Origin: Pararhizobium qamdonense
Lineage (GTDB): Bacteria > Pseudomonadota > Alphaproteobacteria > Rhizobiales > Rhizobiaceae
NCBI RefSeq assembly: GCF_029277445.1
Contig: NZ_CP119566.1
Location: 324,501-388,500, forward strand
DNA: 64,000 nucleotides
Direction: 5' to 3'
In this document: positions 10,566 to 19,836 of the stretch, piece by piece
Position numbering within the stretch: position 1 is the first letter of the stretch
How the letters are laid out: every line of letters starts with the position of its first letter
Notes under the pieces: model-generated
What the model was told of the DNA's origin: nothing
Seen by the model: only the letters and a program-made list of their open reading frames with translations
Database searches by the model: none
Position numbers and translations under genes: made by a program

Positions 10566-11131
10566 GGGGCCATGCCTCTGGGGCGCGACAGCCGGACATA
10601 GAGCGCGCCATCGCCGCCATGGTTGCGAGCGGCCGGTTCATAAGACGAGATCAGCATCCGGAATTCCGGTAGCGAAAACCACATCGGTACCGCCCGCTTG
10701 AGCGCGCCGTCGCTGCCGAGCGATGTGCCCTTGCCGGTAATCACGAGAACATGCCGCAGTCCGCGATCATAGGCCCGCACCAGGAAATGCAAAAGCAACC
10801 CATGCGCCTCGCTCTGGATCATGCCATGCAGATCGATCCGGGCTTCAATGGCCAGATGGCCCTTGGCGAGCTTGCGCTTGACCGGCTTTTCCAACGGATG
10901 ATGCATCCTGGCCGTCTTTTTTGGCACGTCTGCCGGAGCGGCCCCAAAAGCCTCGGTCAGCGACCGGCCCTCCTTCATTACCGGGATCGGTGGTTTTTCC
11001 GGCGCGGGCTTAGGTTTCGGCTCCTCGAATTCTTCAAGCTCGTCCATGCGTCCGGGCAGCGGACGGGTGGTGCGGGCGACCTTGCCCCAAAGGATGCGGT
11101 CTTCGCTGGTGAGTATCTTTCCCTTAGCCAT
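10562..11131 (-). CDS. Smr domain protein
   Basis: A 189-residue protein with a basic, proline-rich N-terminal half and a C-terminal Smr (small MutS-related) domain. That domain has the DLHG motif (RIDLHGMIQSEAH), VLVITGKG and the closing HGGDGALYVRL. Smr domains are nucleases acting on DNA or RNA junctions; the role of the stand-alone rhizobial form is not established. I start at ATG 11131 rather than an upstream in-frame ATG because the homologous N-terminus reads MAKGKILTSEDRILW. The start overlaps the mltA stop and the stop overlaps the XRE start, so translation is coupled. Confidence 0.88.
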   Translation of the reverse strand: MAKGKILTSEDRILWGKVARTTRPLPGRMDELEEFEEPKPKPAPEKPPIPVMKEGRSLTEAFGAAPADVPKKTARMHHPLEKPVKRKLAKGHLAIEARIDLHGMIQSEAHGLLLHFLVRAYDRGLRHVLVITGKGTSLGSDGALKRAVPMWFSLPEFRMLISSYEPAARNHGGDGALYVRLSRPRGMAP

Positions 11132-12233
11132 GGCCGTATCTTGCCGCAGCGGCTTTCGGGATGAAAATGAAAAAGTCGGCTTCATTGCGCACCGCACCGG
11201 CCAGCCGGCCAGCCTCGTCGCCGGAGCCAGTAAAGAGATCGCCGCGAGCCGGGCCGACGATCGCCGAGCCCGTATCGAGCGCCAGCATCAGCCTGCGGAA
11301 CGGACGGCCGCCGTCGATCGACGTCAGGCTGTCGCTCGCGATGAAAAAAGGAACGCCGAACGTATGGATCAGGCGATCGACGGCAAGCGAGCGGCCGGGT
11401 TCCAGCGCCACTTTCGCGGCGGCAACGGGCCCGAGCGCCGTATCGCCGACGTCTGCCTCACGGAAGAAAATGAAGGACCGGTTGTGCCACAGCACCTCGT
11501 CCGCCTCATCCGGATGATCGTCCAGCCATTGCTTGATCGTCTGCATCGATACCGTTGCGGCGTCGATCTTGCCGCGCGCGATGAGCAGCTTGCCGGTGGC
11601 GGAGAAATAATGGCCGGTCTTGGCCGCATAGGTCACCCGCTTCATCGATCCATCGGGATAGACCAGCCGGGCAGCCCCCTGAACATGGGCGAAGAACACA
11701 TCGGTCTTTGATTTGGCATAGGCGATCTCCAGCCCCTGCCCGGCCAGATATCCCTGCTCGATCGCTTTGCGATCCGGATATTCGCTGACCTGACCATCCT
11801 TTAGCCGGCCAAAGGCAAAATAGGGATCCATGCCTTCGGGACGGTTGCCGTCATCGATATCGACGAGATCATCCGGGCGGCGATAGAAGGGAAAACGGAA
11901 GGTATCGTCCATGGTTGCGCTGACCAGCACTTCGGGTTCGAAGAAGGCGGTGACGAAACCGGGTTTGCCGTCGTGGCTGACGATCTTGAAGGCCACGAAC
12001 TGCGCTTCGAAGAAAGCGCGGGCCTCGCCTGCATCCTGCGGACGGGCGTGCCTGGCCGCATCATAGGCCGGCATTAGATCAGCGGTGGAAATGCCGAGCG
12101 ACGCCGTCTTGTGCGGTTTGACGGTGGTGACCTGCCGGCGACAGCGCTCAAGCGCCGGCAGAAGCGGTGATGGATCATCGGATTGCCAACCGGGAAGGTC
12201 GGAAAAGTCGACCCGTTGCAAATCGAAATCCAT
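11124..12233 (-). CDS. mltA: MltA-family lytic murein transglycosylase
   Basis: A 369-residue MltA-fold protein. It shows the MltA domain (FVTAFFEPEVLVSA through FAHVQGAARLVYPDGS) and the C-terminal 3D domain with LALDTGSAIVGPARGD, which carries the catalytic Asp. MltA enzymes cleave the MurNAc-GlcNAc bond of peptidoglycan and leave anhydro ends. The protein starts MDFDLQRVDFSD with no signal peptide or lipobox, and no start codon upstream in the open frame would add one, which is odd for a periplasmic enzyme. It lies 28 bp after tim44 and overlaps smr by 8 bp. Confidence 0.85.
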   Translation of the reverse strand: MDFDLQRVDFSDLPGWQSDDPSPLLPALERCRRQVTTVKPHKTASLGISTADLMPAYDAARHARPQDAGEARAFFEAQFVAFKIVSHDGKPGFVTAFFEPEVLVSATMDDTFRFPFYRRPDDLVDIDDGNRPEGMDPYFAFGRLKDGQVSEYPDRKAIEQGYLAGQGLEIAYAKSKTDVFFAHVQGAARLVYPDGSMKRVTYAAKTGHYFSATGKLLIARGKIDAATVSMQTIKQWLDDHPDEADEVLWHNRSFIFFREADVGDTALGPVAAAKVALEPGRSLAVDRLIHTFGVPFFIASDSLTSIDGGRPFRRLMLALDTGSAIVGPARGDLFTGSGDEAGRLAGAVRNEADFFIFIPKAAAARYGHG

Positions 12234-12261
12234 CGCCGCCAGTCCCGTATCTATATTCCGA

Positions 12262-12960
12262 TCAGTTTTCGGATTCCGTCGCGATCAGCTTCCAATTCGG
12301 ATCGCGCGAGCGGGTGTCGCGCGAGAAGGTCCAGAGATCGTTGACCTCGGACACCGCTTCGGCATCGCCATCGACGATCGCACCGGCCTTGTCATAGGTC
12401 GCCGAAATCAGCTGGCTGACGATGCGCAGTGTGATATTGGCCTCGCTGTCCTTGATCTCGGCATGCACCATGTCGGCCTTTTCGATGCCGACAAAGGTGG
12501 ACTTGACGATTTCGCCCTTGCTTTCGCGTTCGGAAATAGCCGCATCGAAACCATCATAGACGTCACGGGACAACAGACCCTTGAGCGTCTTGCGGTCGCC
12601 ATCGGCGAACGCCATGACGATCATCTCATAGGCCATCTTGGCGCCATTAACGAATTCCTTCGGATCGAAGGCCGGATCAGCGTCATTCATCCGGCGCAGC
12701 GCGTCGTTAAGCGGCGTGCCGGCCTTGGTGAAGGCGTCGATCCCGGCATAGCGCGAAATCTCCTCGCCTGCCCCATCGCGGCGGGGCAATTGCACCACTT
12801 TGCCGGATGCTTCGGGCCCTTCGGCCGCTTCGCGGGGCGAATAGGGATCGACCGGCGGACGTTCGTTGCCGGTCCGCTTGCCCAGAACGCTGCGCAGTTG
12901 CAGGAAGATGATCACCGCAGCGACCAAGAAAAACAATGTGATGAAGTCGAAAGAGCCCAT
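12262..12960 (-). CDS. Tim44-like domain, single-pass membrane protein
   Basis: A 232-residue protein with one N-terminal transmembrane helix (SFDFITLFFLVAAVIIFLQL), a charged proline-rich linker, and a C-terminal Tim44/MBA1-like domain from about residue 75. In mitochondria the Tim44 domain serves protein import; bacterial homologues are membrane-anchored and of uncertain function. Start ATG 12960 is preceded by GGGTGG; the GTG two codons earlier is too close to that site. It heads the minus-strand run tim44-mltA-smr-XRE and is divergent from fxsA-secB. The link to SecB hints at envelope biogenesis, which is inference. Confidence 0.85.
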   Translation of the reverse strand: MGSFDFITLFFLVAAVIIFLQLRSVLGKRTGNERPPVDPYSPREAAEGPEASGKVVQLPRRDGAGEEISRYAGIDAFTKAGTPLNDALRRMNDADPAFDPKEFVNGAKMAYEMIVMAFADGDRKTLKGLLSRDVYDGFDAAISERESKGEIVKSTFVGIEKADMVHAEIKDSEANITLRIVSQLISATYDKAGAIVDGDAEAVSEVNDLWTFSRDTRSRDPNWKLIATESEN

Positions 12961-13098
12961 TTCCACCCAGAACCGCTGTTAATATGCCGTGCGATCATCC
13001 CATATAGTCTGCATGGCACGATCATTCAAATGGCTATATCACTTCTTTGCAATTGCCGGTGCGGTTCGGCTCGATCACTTTCACCTGAGTAGATAACA

Positions 13099-13623
13099 AT
13101 GCGCTCCCTGATCATCCCCTTCGTTTTCCTGTTGATGCCGATCGCGGAGATCGCAACCTTCATCATCGTCGGCCGCGAGGTCGGTGTCGGCATCACGCTT
13201 CTCCTCGTGCTGGGTAGCGCTATCGCCGGTGCGGTTCTGCTGCGTATCCAAGGCTTTGGTGTTTTGAGAAAAATCCAGGAGGCTTCGCAGACCGGCACCG
13301 ATCCCGGCCGCCAGCTTGTGCATGGCGTCATGATCGTGATCGCCGCCTTCCTGCTGATCATTCCAGGTTTCATCAGCGACATCGCCGGGCTGTTGCTCTT
13401 CATTCCCGCAGTCCGGGATTTCGGCTGGTCCTTCGTCAAGAACCGCCTGACGATCGTGACAACCGGCATGGGGACCGGGCGCGGATTTTCCCGCAGACCG
13501 GAACCGGACCCTAACGGTCCACGCCGCGCTGGCCCCCGGGTGATCGATCTCGACGACGATGACTATTCGCGCACCGATGGCCGCGGCCGCACCGATCCGA
13601 ACGAGCGCGACCGCCTCAAGTGA
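13099..13623 (+). CDS. fxsA: FxsA-family membrane protein
   Basis: A 174-residue cytoplasmic-membrane protein. Three hydrophobic segments are visible in the first 120 residues (SLIIPFVFLLMPIAEIATFI, ITLLLVLGSAIAGAVLL and VMIVIAAFLLIIPGFISDI), with the FxsA signature PGFISDIAGLLLFIP. The C-terminal 50 residues are charged, Arg/Asp-rich and soluble. FxsA in E. coli suppresses F-plasmid exclusion of phage T7; its normal role is unknown. It precedes secB with a stable hairpin in the gap. Confidence 0.85.
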   Translation: MRSLIIPFVFLLMPIAEIATFIIVGREVGVGITLLLVLGSAIAGAVLLRIQGFGVLRKIQEASQTGTDPGRQLVHGVMIVIAAFLLIIPGFISDIAGLLLFIPAVRDFGWSFVKNRLTIVTTGMGTGRGFSRRPEPDPNGPRRAGPRVIDLDDDDYSRTDGRGRTDPNERDRLK

Positions 13624-13637
13624 ACGATAGCGCCTGA

Positions 13638-13665
13638 ACCGGGGCAACGGGTTGTAAGCCCCGGT
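13638..13665 (+). other. Hairpin in the fxsA-secB gap
   Basis: ACCGGGGC pairs perfectly with GCCCCGGT across a 12-base loop. No T tract follows on either strand, so it is not a standard intrinsic terminator; it may mark an mRNA end or the secB leader. Confidence 0.45.
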
Positions 13666-13715
13666 GCGAAATGCTAGATGCCTCACCAAATTTCATGTCC
13701 GAAGGAAATGGCCTT

Positions 13716-14204
13716 ATGACCGATACCGCATCCCCGACAAACGGCGCGACCGAGAGCCCGTCCGTGAATATCCTGGCCCAGTACATCAAGGACCTTTCCT
13801 TTGAAAACCCGGGTGCGCCGCGTTCGCTTCAGGCGCGCGAAAAGGCTCCGGCGATCAACATCAATGTCAACGTCAACGCCAATCCGTTGTCGGACGCGGA
13901 ATTCGACGTCATCCTGACGCTGAACGCTGAAGCCAAGGACGGCGACAAGATGCTGTTCAATGTCGAGCTGTCCTATGGCGGCGTTTTCCGCGTCACCGGT
14001 TTCCCGCAGGAACACATGCTGCCGCTGCTCTTCATCGAGTGCCCACGCCTGCTCTTCCCGTTTGCCCGCCAGATCGTTTCCGACGCGACGCGCAACGGTG
14101 GCTTCCCGCCGCTGATGATCGACCCGATCGATTTTGCCCAGATGTTCACGCAGCGCATGGCAGAAGAAAAAGTGCGCTCGCAGGTCTCGACGACCACGAA
14201 CTGA
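13716..14204 (+). CDS. secB: SecB protein-export chaperone
   Basis: A 162-residue SecB, the tetrameric cytoplasmic chaperone that holds preproteins unfolded and hands them to SecA. The core reads [17 protein letters not shown], then [11 protein letters not shown] and [15 protein letters not shown] and the C-terminal [13 protein letters not shown], all SecB signatures. Start ATG 13716 has GAAGGA upstream. In-frame ATGs 24 and 45 bases earlier belong to no conserved sequence. It ends 28 bp before a terminator shared with the convergent dnaQ gene. Confidence 0.95.
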   Translation: MTDTASPTNGATESPSVNILAQYIKDLSFENPGAPRSLQAREKAPAININVNVNANPLSDAEFDVILTLNAEAKDGDKMLFNVELSYGGVFRVTGFPQEHMLPLLFIECPRLLFPFARQIVSDATRNGGFPPLMIDPIDFAQMFTQRMAEEKVRSQVSTTTN

Positions 14205-14232
14205 TCCGGCACGCGCCGTGATCCGATTGCCT

Positions 14233-14260
14233 AATGCCCGGTCATCGACCGGGCATTTTT
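14233..14260 (+). terminator. secB terminator
   Basis: AATGCCCGGT and ACCGGGCATT form a 10-bp stem with an eight-base loop followed by a T run on the plus strand; its end overlaps the dnaQ stop codon by one base. Confidence 0.85.
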
Positions 14261-14967
14261 CATTTGGCCAGTTCGTATTTCGCCCAGATGGCTTTTTCGC
14301 CCATCTTGGCAATAAGAGCCGCATGCGCATTGGCTTCTTCGCCGGTCAGACGCGGTGCGAGCGGATGCGGCCGTTGTCCGGCAATTACGATGACCTCGTC
14401 GGTTTCGTTCGTCTGGCCGCGACTGTCATTGCTGTGCAGGCCAAACGCCGTCTGCCGGCCGCCGATCAGCTCGATATAGACTTCCGCCAGGAGTTCGGAG
14501 TCGAGCAGCGCACCGTGTTTTGTTCGATGGGAATTATCGACGCCGTAGCGGCGGCAGAGAGCGTCGAGCGAATTTGGCCCCATCGGATGCTTGCGGCGGG
14601 CGAGCGCCAGCGTATCGGTAACCACATCATTGGTGATCGCCGGCAGGCCCAGCCGGGCAAATTCGGCATTCATGAAGCCCATGTCGAAGGTGGCGTTGTG
14701 CGCCACCCACCGCGCATCGCCAAAGAAGGCAAGCAGCTCCTCGACGATGCCGGCAAAGTTCGGCTTGTCCTTCAGGGACTCGTCGGAAATGCCATGGATC
14801 GCCAAGGCGTCGGGATGCACCTTGCGATCGCCGGGATTGATATAGACATGGAAGGACCGGCCCGTCGGAAAGTGGTTATCAAGCTCGATGCCGCCGATTT
14901 CAATGACGCGGTCGAGCTTGTTGTCGAGACCCGTCGTTTCCGTATCGAAAATGATTTCGCGCATCAT
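14260..14967 (-). CDS. dnaQ: DNA polymerase III epsilon subunit (3'-5' exonuclease)
   Basis: A 235-residue proofreading exonuclease of the replicative polymerase. The DEDDh residues are visible: FDTETTG (Exo I), HNATFDMGF (Exo II) and the HRTKHGALLDSELLAEVY stretch (Exo III His/Asp). The C-terminal tail is the alpha-subunit-binding part in the family. Start could be the ATG at 14967 or the adjacent ATG at 14964; the first overlaps the coaE stop as ATGA. It is the last gene of a tightly packed maf-aroE-coaE-dnaQ run. Confidence 0.95.
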   Translation of the reverse strand: MMREIIFDTETTGLDNKLDRVIEIGGIELDNHFPTGRSFHVYINPGDRKVHPDALAIHGISDESLKDKPNFAGIVEELLAFFGDARWVAHNATFDMGFMNAEFARLGLPAITNDVVTDTLALARRKHPMGPNSLDALCRRYGVDNSHRTKHGALLDSELLAEVYIELIGGRQTAFGLHSNDSRGQTNETDEVIVIAGQRPHPLAPRLTGEEANAHAALIAKMGEKAIWAKYELAK

Positions 14968-15557
14968 GGCCTCTTTTGGCTGTTTAGCCGCTGAACGATC
15001 GCCGCCACCTGTTCACGGGCCGAATCAACTCCGTGGCCGGTATCGATGATATAATCTGCTTTCGCACGTTTTTCCCGGTCAGGGACCTGACGCGACACGA
15101 TGAGCGCGAATTTTTCCTCCGTCATCCCCGGTCTTTTCAGCACCCGCTCCCTTTGGATCTGCGGATCGCAGGTGACGACGGCAACCGCATCGACGCGATC
15201 TTCGCCGTTCGTCTCGTAAAGAAGCGGAATGTCGAGCACCACCAGTGGCGCGCCAGCGGCGCGATGATGATCGAGAAATACCCGCTCCTTGTCGCGCACC
15301 AGAGGATGAACGATCGCTTCCAGCACCTTGAACAGCGCGGGATCCTTAGCAAGCTGGCGGGACAGTTCGGCCCGGTCGATGCCGCCTGCCTCTGCCGTTC
15401 CTGGAAATGCCGCTTCAATCGGCGCGACGGCTTCATTCTGGTAGAGCGCATGAACGACGGCATCGGCATCGTTGACCGGCACCCCCATCTCCGCAAACAT
15501 CTGGGCGGTGGTGGATTTTCCCATGCCGATCGATCCAGTAAGGCCGAGGATGATCAT
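14964..15557 (-). CDS. coaE: Dephospho-CoA kinase
   Basis: A 197-residue P-loop kinase catalysing the last step of coenzyme A synthesis, ATP-dependent 3'-phosphorylation of dephospho-CoA. The N-terminus carries the Walker A motif [22 protein letters not shown] and the VPLL-type segment [15 protein letters not shown] are typical CoaE sequence. The start overlaps the aroE stop and the stop overlaps the dnaQ start, each by 4 bp, so translation is coupled through the operon. Confidence 0.95.
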   Translation of the reverse strand: MIILGLTGSIGMGKSTTAQMFAEMGVPVNDADAVVHALYQNEAVAPIEAAFPGTAEAGGIDRAELSRQLAKDPALFKVLEAIVHPLVRDKERVFLDHHRAAGAPLVVLDIPLLYETNGEDRVDAVAVVTCDPQIQRERVLKRPGMTEEKFALIVSRQVPDREKRAKADYIIDTGHGVDSAREQVAAIVQRLNSQKRP

Positions 15558-16414
15558 GTGTGGCTCGCCATGTCGTCGATGATGATCTGGCGCAGGGCTT
15601 CATCCACGATCGGCCGCCTGCCGAACCACTTTTCAAAACCGGGAGCCGCCTGGTGCAGCAGCATGCCGAGACCATCGACCGTCGCGCGCCCTTGTGTTTG
15701 CGCCTGCGCCAGGATCGGCGTCTTCAACGGCACATAGACGATATCCGTGACAATGCTCCTGGGTGCCATGGTGGTGAAGTCGATTTCGGGGACAGCCGTG
15801 CCATCCATGCCGAGCGATGTGGTGTTGATGAACAGGCCGGCATCTTTCATCACCTCGCTCAAAGCCTCCATCGGCTGTGCATGAACAGCCGCGCCAAACC
15901 GGTCGGCCAGTTCCTGAGCGCGGGCAGCCGTGCGATTGACGACATGGATGGTGTTGACGCCACGGTCGCGAACCGCCTGGATCACCGCCCGGCTGGCGCC
16001 CCCGGCGCCGAGGATCACCGCCGTCCGACACTGGTCCCAGCCTGAGGCCCGTTCATCGAGGTTGGCGGTGAAGCCATAGCCGTCGGTGTTGGTCGCATGC
16101 ACTAGGCCGTCTTCCAGCCAAAGTGTGTTCGACGCGCCAAGTTCCGCGCTCAGCGCGTCCGGACGGTCAGCCAGCGTAAACGCCAGCTCCTTGTGGGGGA
16201 TGGTGACATTACCGCCCGTGAAACCGGACGTTCCGTTTTTGAGTGAAACGATGAAATCAGGAAACTCTTCCGGCGGGACGGCATGGGCGCGGTAGCGGCC
16301 CGGCAAACCCAGCTGTTTCAGCCAATAGCCATGGATCAGCGGCGAGCGTGAATGCTTGACCGGATAGCCGGTGACGAAGGCATGGTTAACAAATGTTTCA
16401 CGTGAATCACGCAT
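15554..16414 (-). CDS. aroE: Shikimate dehydrogenase
   Basis: A 286-residue NADPH-dependent enzyme that reduces 3-dehydroshikimate in aromatic amino-acid synthesis. The substrate domain shows [20 protein letters not shown] (catalytic Lys) and NTDGYGF (catalytic Asp). The NADPH domain shows the glycine-rich [11 protein letters not shown] and VNRTAARA. Codons 3-7, encoding DSRET, are formed by a parS-like site. The start overlaps the maf stop by 8 bp. Confidence 0.95.
   Translation of the reverse strand: MRDSRETFVNHAFVTGYPVKHSRSPLIHGYWLKQLGLPGRYRAHAVPPEEFPDFIVSLKNGTSGFTGGNVTIPHKELAFTLADRPDALSAELGASNTLWLEDGLVHATNTDGYGFTANLDERASGWDQCRTAVILGAGGASRAVIQAVRDRGVNTIHVVNRTAARAQELADRFGAAVHAQPMEALSEVMKDAGLFINTTSLGMDGTAVPEIDFTTMAPRSIVTDIVYVPLKTPILAQAQTQGRATVDGLGMLLHQAAPGFEKWFGRRPIVDEALRQIIIDDMASHT
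16394..16409. promoter_or_regulatory. parS-like site 1 (inside aroE)
   Basis: TGTTTCACGTGAATCA has one mismatch to the ParB-binding palindrome TGTTTCACGTGAAACA. It lies in the first codons of aroE, where its reverse strand encodes DSRET. Confidence 0.75.
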
Positions 16415-17006
16415 CGATCACCCGCAGATCCCTCAGTTTTTCGAGCAACGGCAACATGGGCAGCCCGAGGATTGTGAAATAATCGCCATCTATCGCATCG
16501 AAAAGCTGGATGCCCTCGCCTTCCAGCTGATAGGCGCCGACGCTGGACAGGGCGTTAGTTCCGACGCGGGCAAGATGCGCGTCGATGAAATCGGGACTAA
16601 GCAGGCGCACCGACAGACGCGCCGAAGACACATGTTTCCAGAGAATGTCATCGCCCTGTGTCAGGACGATAGCACTGTTTAACTGGTGCACCTTGCCGGA
16701 GAGCGACAGGAGATGATCGCGCGCTTCGTTCATGTCGCGCGGCTTGTGATAGACCCGCGTGCCCAGGGACATGGTCTGGTCCGACCCGATGATAATGGCA
16801 TCGGGAAAAGCCTGCCCGACATTCCGGGCCTTGGCTTCGGCGAGAACCAGCGCAACCTCTTCCGGGGATGAGCCCTGCCGCTCGATCTCGCCCTCGATCG
16901 CCCGCTCATCGATGTCTGCCGCCTGCGCCTGAAACGCGATGCCGGCATTGTCCAGAAGCATGCGCCGGAACGAGCTTGCGGAAGCAAGGACCAGTGAACC
17001 TGCCAT
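16407..17006 (-). CDS. maf: Maf-family nucleotide pyrophosphatase
   Basis: A 199-residue Maf/HAM1-like protein that hydrolyses non-canonical or modified nucleoside triphosphates. Family signatures are [17 protein letters not shown] at the N-terminus, DERAIEGEI, and [11 protein letters not shown] with the catalytic Asp. The Maf family splits into dTTP/UTP- and m7GTP-preferring types; I do not assign which this is. It is 30 bp downstream of ppsR and overlaps aroE, so it belongs to the run going away from the origin. Confidence 0.9.
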   Translation of the reverse strand: MAGSLVLASASSFRRMLLDNAGIAFQAQAADIDERAIEGEIERQGSSPEEVALVLAEAKARNVGQAFPDAIIIGSDQTMSLGTRVYHKPRDMNEARDHLLSLSGKVHQLNSAIVLTQGDDILWKHVSSARLSVRLLSPDFIDAHLARVGTNALSSVGAYQLEGEGIQLFDAIDGDYFTILGLPMLPLLEKLRDLRVIDA

Positions 17007-17036
17007 TGTCGTCCATCCTGTTTGATTGGATTCGCT

Positions 17037-17861
17037 CTAACGCAGCCGGGGGCGAAGGGCAACGATGGCGGCGGCGGTTTCCTCGATCGAGCGGCGCGTC
17101 ACATCGATCATCGGCCAGTTGTTGCGGGCGCAAATCGAGCGCGCATATTTCAGCTCCTCAGTGATCGAGGCGCGATCGACATAATCCTCCGCGTGATAAC
17201 TGTGGCTCGCGGTGCCCAGAATGCGGTTTTGCCGAACCTGCGAAATCCGGTCTGCGGTTGCGATCAGACCGACCACCAGCGGCTTGGTCGCTTCCATCAG
17301 CCGGTCGGGCAGCGCGACGCCAGGCACGATCGGGATATTGGCCGTCTTGATGCCGCGATTGGCAAGATAGATGCTGGTCGGGGTTTTCGATGTCCGGCTG
17401 ATCCCGATGAGCACCACATCCGCATCGTTGAAATCCGCCGGCAATTGCCCGTCGTCATGATCCATGGTGAAATTCAGCGCGTCGATACGGGCAAAATAAT
17501 CCGCGTCCATCACATGCTGCGCGCCGGAGCGCCGGCGCGATGTTGCGCCGAGATAGGACTGGAAGAGATCGATGATCGGCTCCAGCACCGAGACGCAGGG
17601 CAGCCCCATCTCCTTGCAGGTTACATTGATGATATCGGCGAGTTCCCGATCAACGATCGTATAGAGCACGATCCCCGGCGCGCCATCGATAGCTGCCATC
17701 ACCTGCATCAGCTGCTTGCGATTGCGGATCAGCGGATAGACATGTTCGAGCGCATGCGCCGACTGGAATTGCGATGCGGCCGCCCTGCCCGCCGCGATCA
17801 GCGTCTCGCCGGTCGAATCGGAGATCAGATGCAGGTGGAAATAGTTTTTCTGGTTCTCCAC
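17037..17861 (-). CDS. ppsR: Pyruvate,phosphate dikinase regulatory protein (kinase/pyrophosphorylase)
   Basis: A 274-residue DUF299 protein. The family both inactivates PPDK or PEP synthase by ADP-dependent phosphorylation and reactivates it by Pi-dependent dephosphorylation. Signatures are [12 protein letters not shown] at the N-terminus and the P-loop [15 protein letters not shown], with [10 protein letters not shown] after it. In rhizobia the target is most likely PPDK, which is not in this window. It is the first gene left of the origin and is transcribed away from it. Confidence 0.92.
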   Translation of the reverse strand: MENQKNYFHLHLISDSTGETLIAAGRAAASQFQSAHALEHVYPLIRNRKQLMQVMAAIDGAPGIVLYTIVDRELADIINVTCKEMGLPCVSVLEPIIDLFQSYLGATSRRRSGAQHVMDADYFARIDALNFTMDHDDGQLPADFNDADVVLIGISRTSKTPTSIYLANRGIKTANIPIVPGVALPDRLMEATKPLVVGLIATADRISQVRQNRILGTASHSYHAEDYVDRASITEELKYARSICARNNWPMIDVTRRSIEETAAAIVALRPRLR

Positions 17862-17959
17862 GCTATTCTCCGAGGGCTGTTGATAAACCGGGACAGCGAC
17901 AGCTAAGGACCGGCGGGGTTCGAAGGCAAGGGGAAAACCTGCGAGTTATGCACAATCGC

Positions 17960-18225
17960 GATTCCGGGGAGCGGGATTCCAGGTGCATGTGGAAAAGACT
18001 CATGCGTCATTGAAGCCTTGACGTTATCCACAAGCAGTCCACATCCCTCACTGAACTCTATCGATCAACGAAGCGCCTGACTCCTCATTCTTTTTTACGA
18101 TTGTCCCCGCTCCTATCTGTCGCATGGCAAAATCAGCCAGGAGATTCTATTGAATGGGCCAGCATGTGGAAAAGCGTCGGACTGGCTATAATCCTTGATA
18201 GTCACAGACTCTAAGAAATAGAATC
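17960..18225. promoter_or_regulatory. Cluster of seven GANTC (CcrM methylation) sites in the origin
   Basis: GANTC occurs at 17960, 17975, 17997, 18079, 18143, 18207 and 18221, seven times in 266 bp, where about one is expected by chance. CcrM adenine methylation at GANTC marks replication state in alphaproteobacteria. Confidence 0.8.
18187..18192 (+). promoter_or_regulatory. Candidate -10 element (TATAAT) for hemE
   Basis: A perfect TATAAT hexamer 79 bp before the hemE start. The -35 position falls on the DnaA box at 18165-18173 and is not a good TTGACA match, so DnaA binding could affect transcription. Inferred. Confidence 0.35.
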
Positions 18226-18265
18226 CTTAGATATAGATATCTTTTATAGTGGGAGAACGTGTCCG

Positions 18266-19300
18266 GTGACTGCGCAAAGCCGTAAGGTGCTACAGGTGTT
18301 GAAGGGTGAAACGCTCTCACCTCCCCCAATCTGGCTGATGCGGCAGGCAGGTCGATATCTTCCCGAATACCGCCAGACCCGGACCAAGGCCGGCAGCTTT
18401 CTCGATCTCTGTTATTCGCCAGATATGGCTGTAGAGGTGACCTTGCAGCCGATCCGGCGTTACGCCTTTGACGCAGCCATCCTGTTTTCCGATATCCTGG
18501 TCATTCCCGATGCCCTGAAGCGCAACGTTCGTTTTGAAGAAGGGCATGGACCAAGGATGGATCCAATCGATGCGTCGGAGATCGCCAAGCTCGACGTCCG
18601 CCCAGTATCGGCCCATTTGCAGCCGGTGATCGAAACGGTTCGCCGCTTGCGCAAGGAATTGCCGGAAGAAACGACATTGCTCGGTTTCTGCGGTGCGCCC
18701 TGGACGGTCGCTACCTACATGATTGCCGGGCACGGAACGCCTGACCAGGCCCCGGCGCGGCTTTTTGCGTACCAGCACCCCGAAGTTTTCGATCGGCTGC
18801 TGGCGGTGCTCGCTGAGGTCTCTGCGGATTATCTCGTCGAACAGATCGATGCCGGCGCCGATGCCGTGCAGATCTTCGATTCCTGGGCGGGCGTTTTGGG
18901 CGAGGAAGAATTTCGCCGCTATGCCGTCAGCCCCGTGCGCCGGATGATCGACAGTGTTCGTGCCAGAAGGCCTGACGCGAAAATCATCGCGTTTGCCAAG
19001 GGAGCCGGAATTCTCCTGAAGGATTACCGGCTAGCGACCGGTGCCGATGCCATCGGTCTCGACTGGTCGGTCCCCCTCTCGTTTGCCGCCGAGTTGCAAA
19101 AGGACGGCCCGGTGCAGGGCAATCTCGATCCGATGCGCGTTGTGGCAGGCGGTCGGTCGCTGGATGATGGGATCGACGCGATCCTGCAGAAGCTCGGAAA
19201 CGGCCCGCTGATCTTCAATCTGGGCCATGGCATCACGCCGCAGGCCAATCCCGATCATGTGACCCAGCTTGTCGCTCGCGTTCGCGGAACTCCACGATGA
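18266..19300 (+). CDS. hemE: Uroporphyrinogen decarboxylase
   Basis: A 344-residue enzyme that removes four carboxyl groups from uroporphyrinogen III to give coproporphyrinogen III in heme synthesis. Signatures are [17 protein letters not shown] near the N-terminus and [13 protein letters not shown] in the middle, with the closing FNLGHGI. The start is GTG at 18266 with GGGAGAA upstream; no in-frame ATG competes. It is the first gene right of the origin and overlaps hemJ by 4 bp (ATGA). Confidence 0.96.
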   Translation: MTAQSRKVLQVLKGETLSPPPIWLMRQAGRYLPEYRQTRTKAGSFLDLCYSPDMAVEVTLQPIRRYAFDAAILFSDILVIPDALKRNVRFEEGHGPRMDPIDASEIAKLDVRPVSAHLQPVIETVRRLRKELPEETTLLGFCGAPWTVATYMIAGHGTPDQAPARLFAYQHPEVFDRLLAVLAEVSADYLVEQIDAGADAVQIFDSWAGVLGEEEFRRYAVSPVRRMIDSVRARRPDAKIIAFAKGAGILLKDYRLATGADAIGLDWSVPLSFAAELQKDGPVQGNLDPMRVVAGGRSLDDGIDAILQKLGNGPLIFNLGHGITPQANPDHVTQLVARVRGTPR

Positions 19301-19836
19301 GCGAACGCCAGACAGATATCCGGCCGGGAAAAAAAGCCCGCGCCCGCGCGTTTGTCGCAATCGCCCTCTTCGTGGCGCTGCTTGCCGTCCTGTTTGTCTG
19401 GCAGCCAGATAATCTCTATCTCTGGATCAAGGCGCTGCATCTCATCGCGGTCATGTCCTGGATGGCGGCCCTGCTCTACATGCCGCGATTGTTCATCTAT
19501 CACACCGACGCAGCGCCCGGCTCCGAACAGTCGGAAACCTTCAAGATGATGGAACAGCGGCTTTTGAAGGTGATCATGAACCCGGCGATGATGATCACCT
19601 GGGTGCTCGGCCTTTATCTCGCCTGGAGCGTCTATGGTTTTCAGGGCGGCTGGCTGCACGTCAAACTTTTGCTCGTCGTCCTCCTCACCGGCGTCCACAT
19701 GCTGTTCAGCCGGGCGGTCCGAGCGTTTTCGCGCGATGAAAACACGAGGAGCGCCCGTTACTGGCGGCTGATGAACGAAGCGCCGACGCTTCTGATGATC
19801 CTCATCGTCATCATGGCGGTGGTGAAACCTTTTTGA
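19297..19836 (+). CDS. hemJ: HemJ-type protoporphyrinogen IX oxidase
   Basis: A 179-residue membrane protein with four hydrophobic segments. The [25 protein letters not shown] stretch carries the conserved His and [12 protein letters not shown] pattern of HemJ (UPF0093), and [14 protein letters not shown] holds the second conserved region. HemJ oxidises protoporphyrinogen IX in bacteria lacking HemG and HemY. Translation is coupled to hemE, the same pathway. A charged N-terminal extension of about 20 residues precedes the first helix. Confidence 0.92.
   Translation: MSERQTDIRPGKKARARAFVAIALFVALLAVLFVWQPDNLYLWIKALHLIAVMSWMAALLYMPRLFIYHTDAAPGSEQSETFKMMEQRLLKVIMNPAMMITWVLGLYLAWSVYGFQGGWLHVKLLLVVLLTGVHMLFSRAVRAFSRDENTRSARYWRLMNEAPTLLMILIVIMAVVKPF

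Larger units (their letters stand above)
17862..18265. other. oriC: Probable chromosomal replication origin (hemE-linked oriC)
   Basis: This 404-bp gap between ppsR and hemE matches the place of the Caulobacter/rhizobial origin beside hemE. Four boxes fit the DnaA consensus TTWTNCACA: TTATGCACA 17946-17954, TTTTCCACA on the minus strand 17988-17996 and 18165-18173, and TTATCCACA 18024-18032. A one-mismatch box (TTATCAACA, minus) lies at about 17878-17886. Bases 18183-18250 are AT-rich and could unwind. Genes on both sides run away from it. The boxes and location are seen; origin activity is inferred. Confidence 0.85.
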
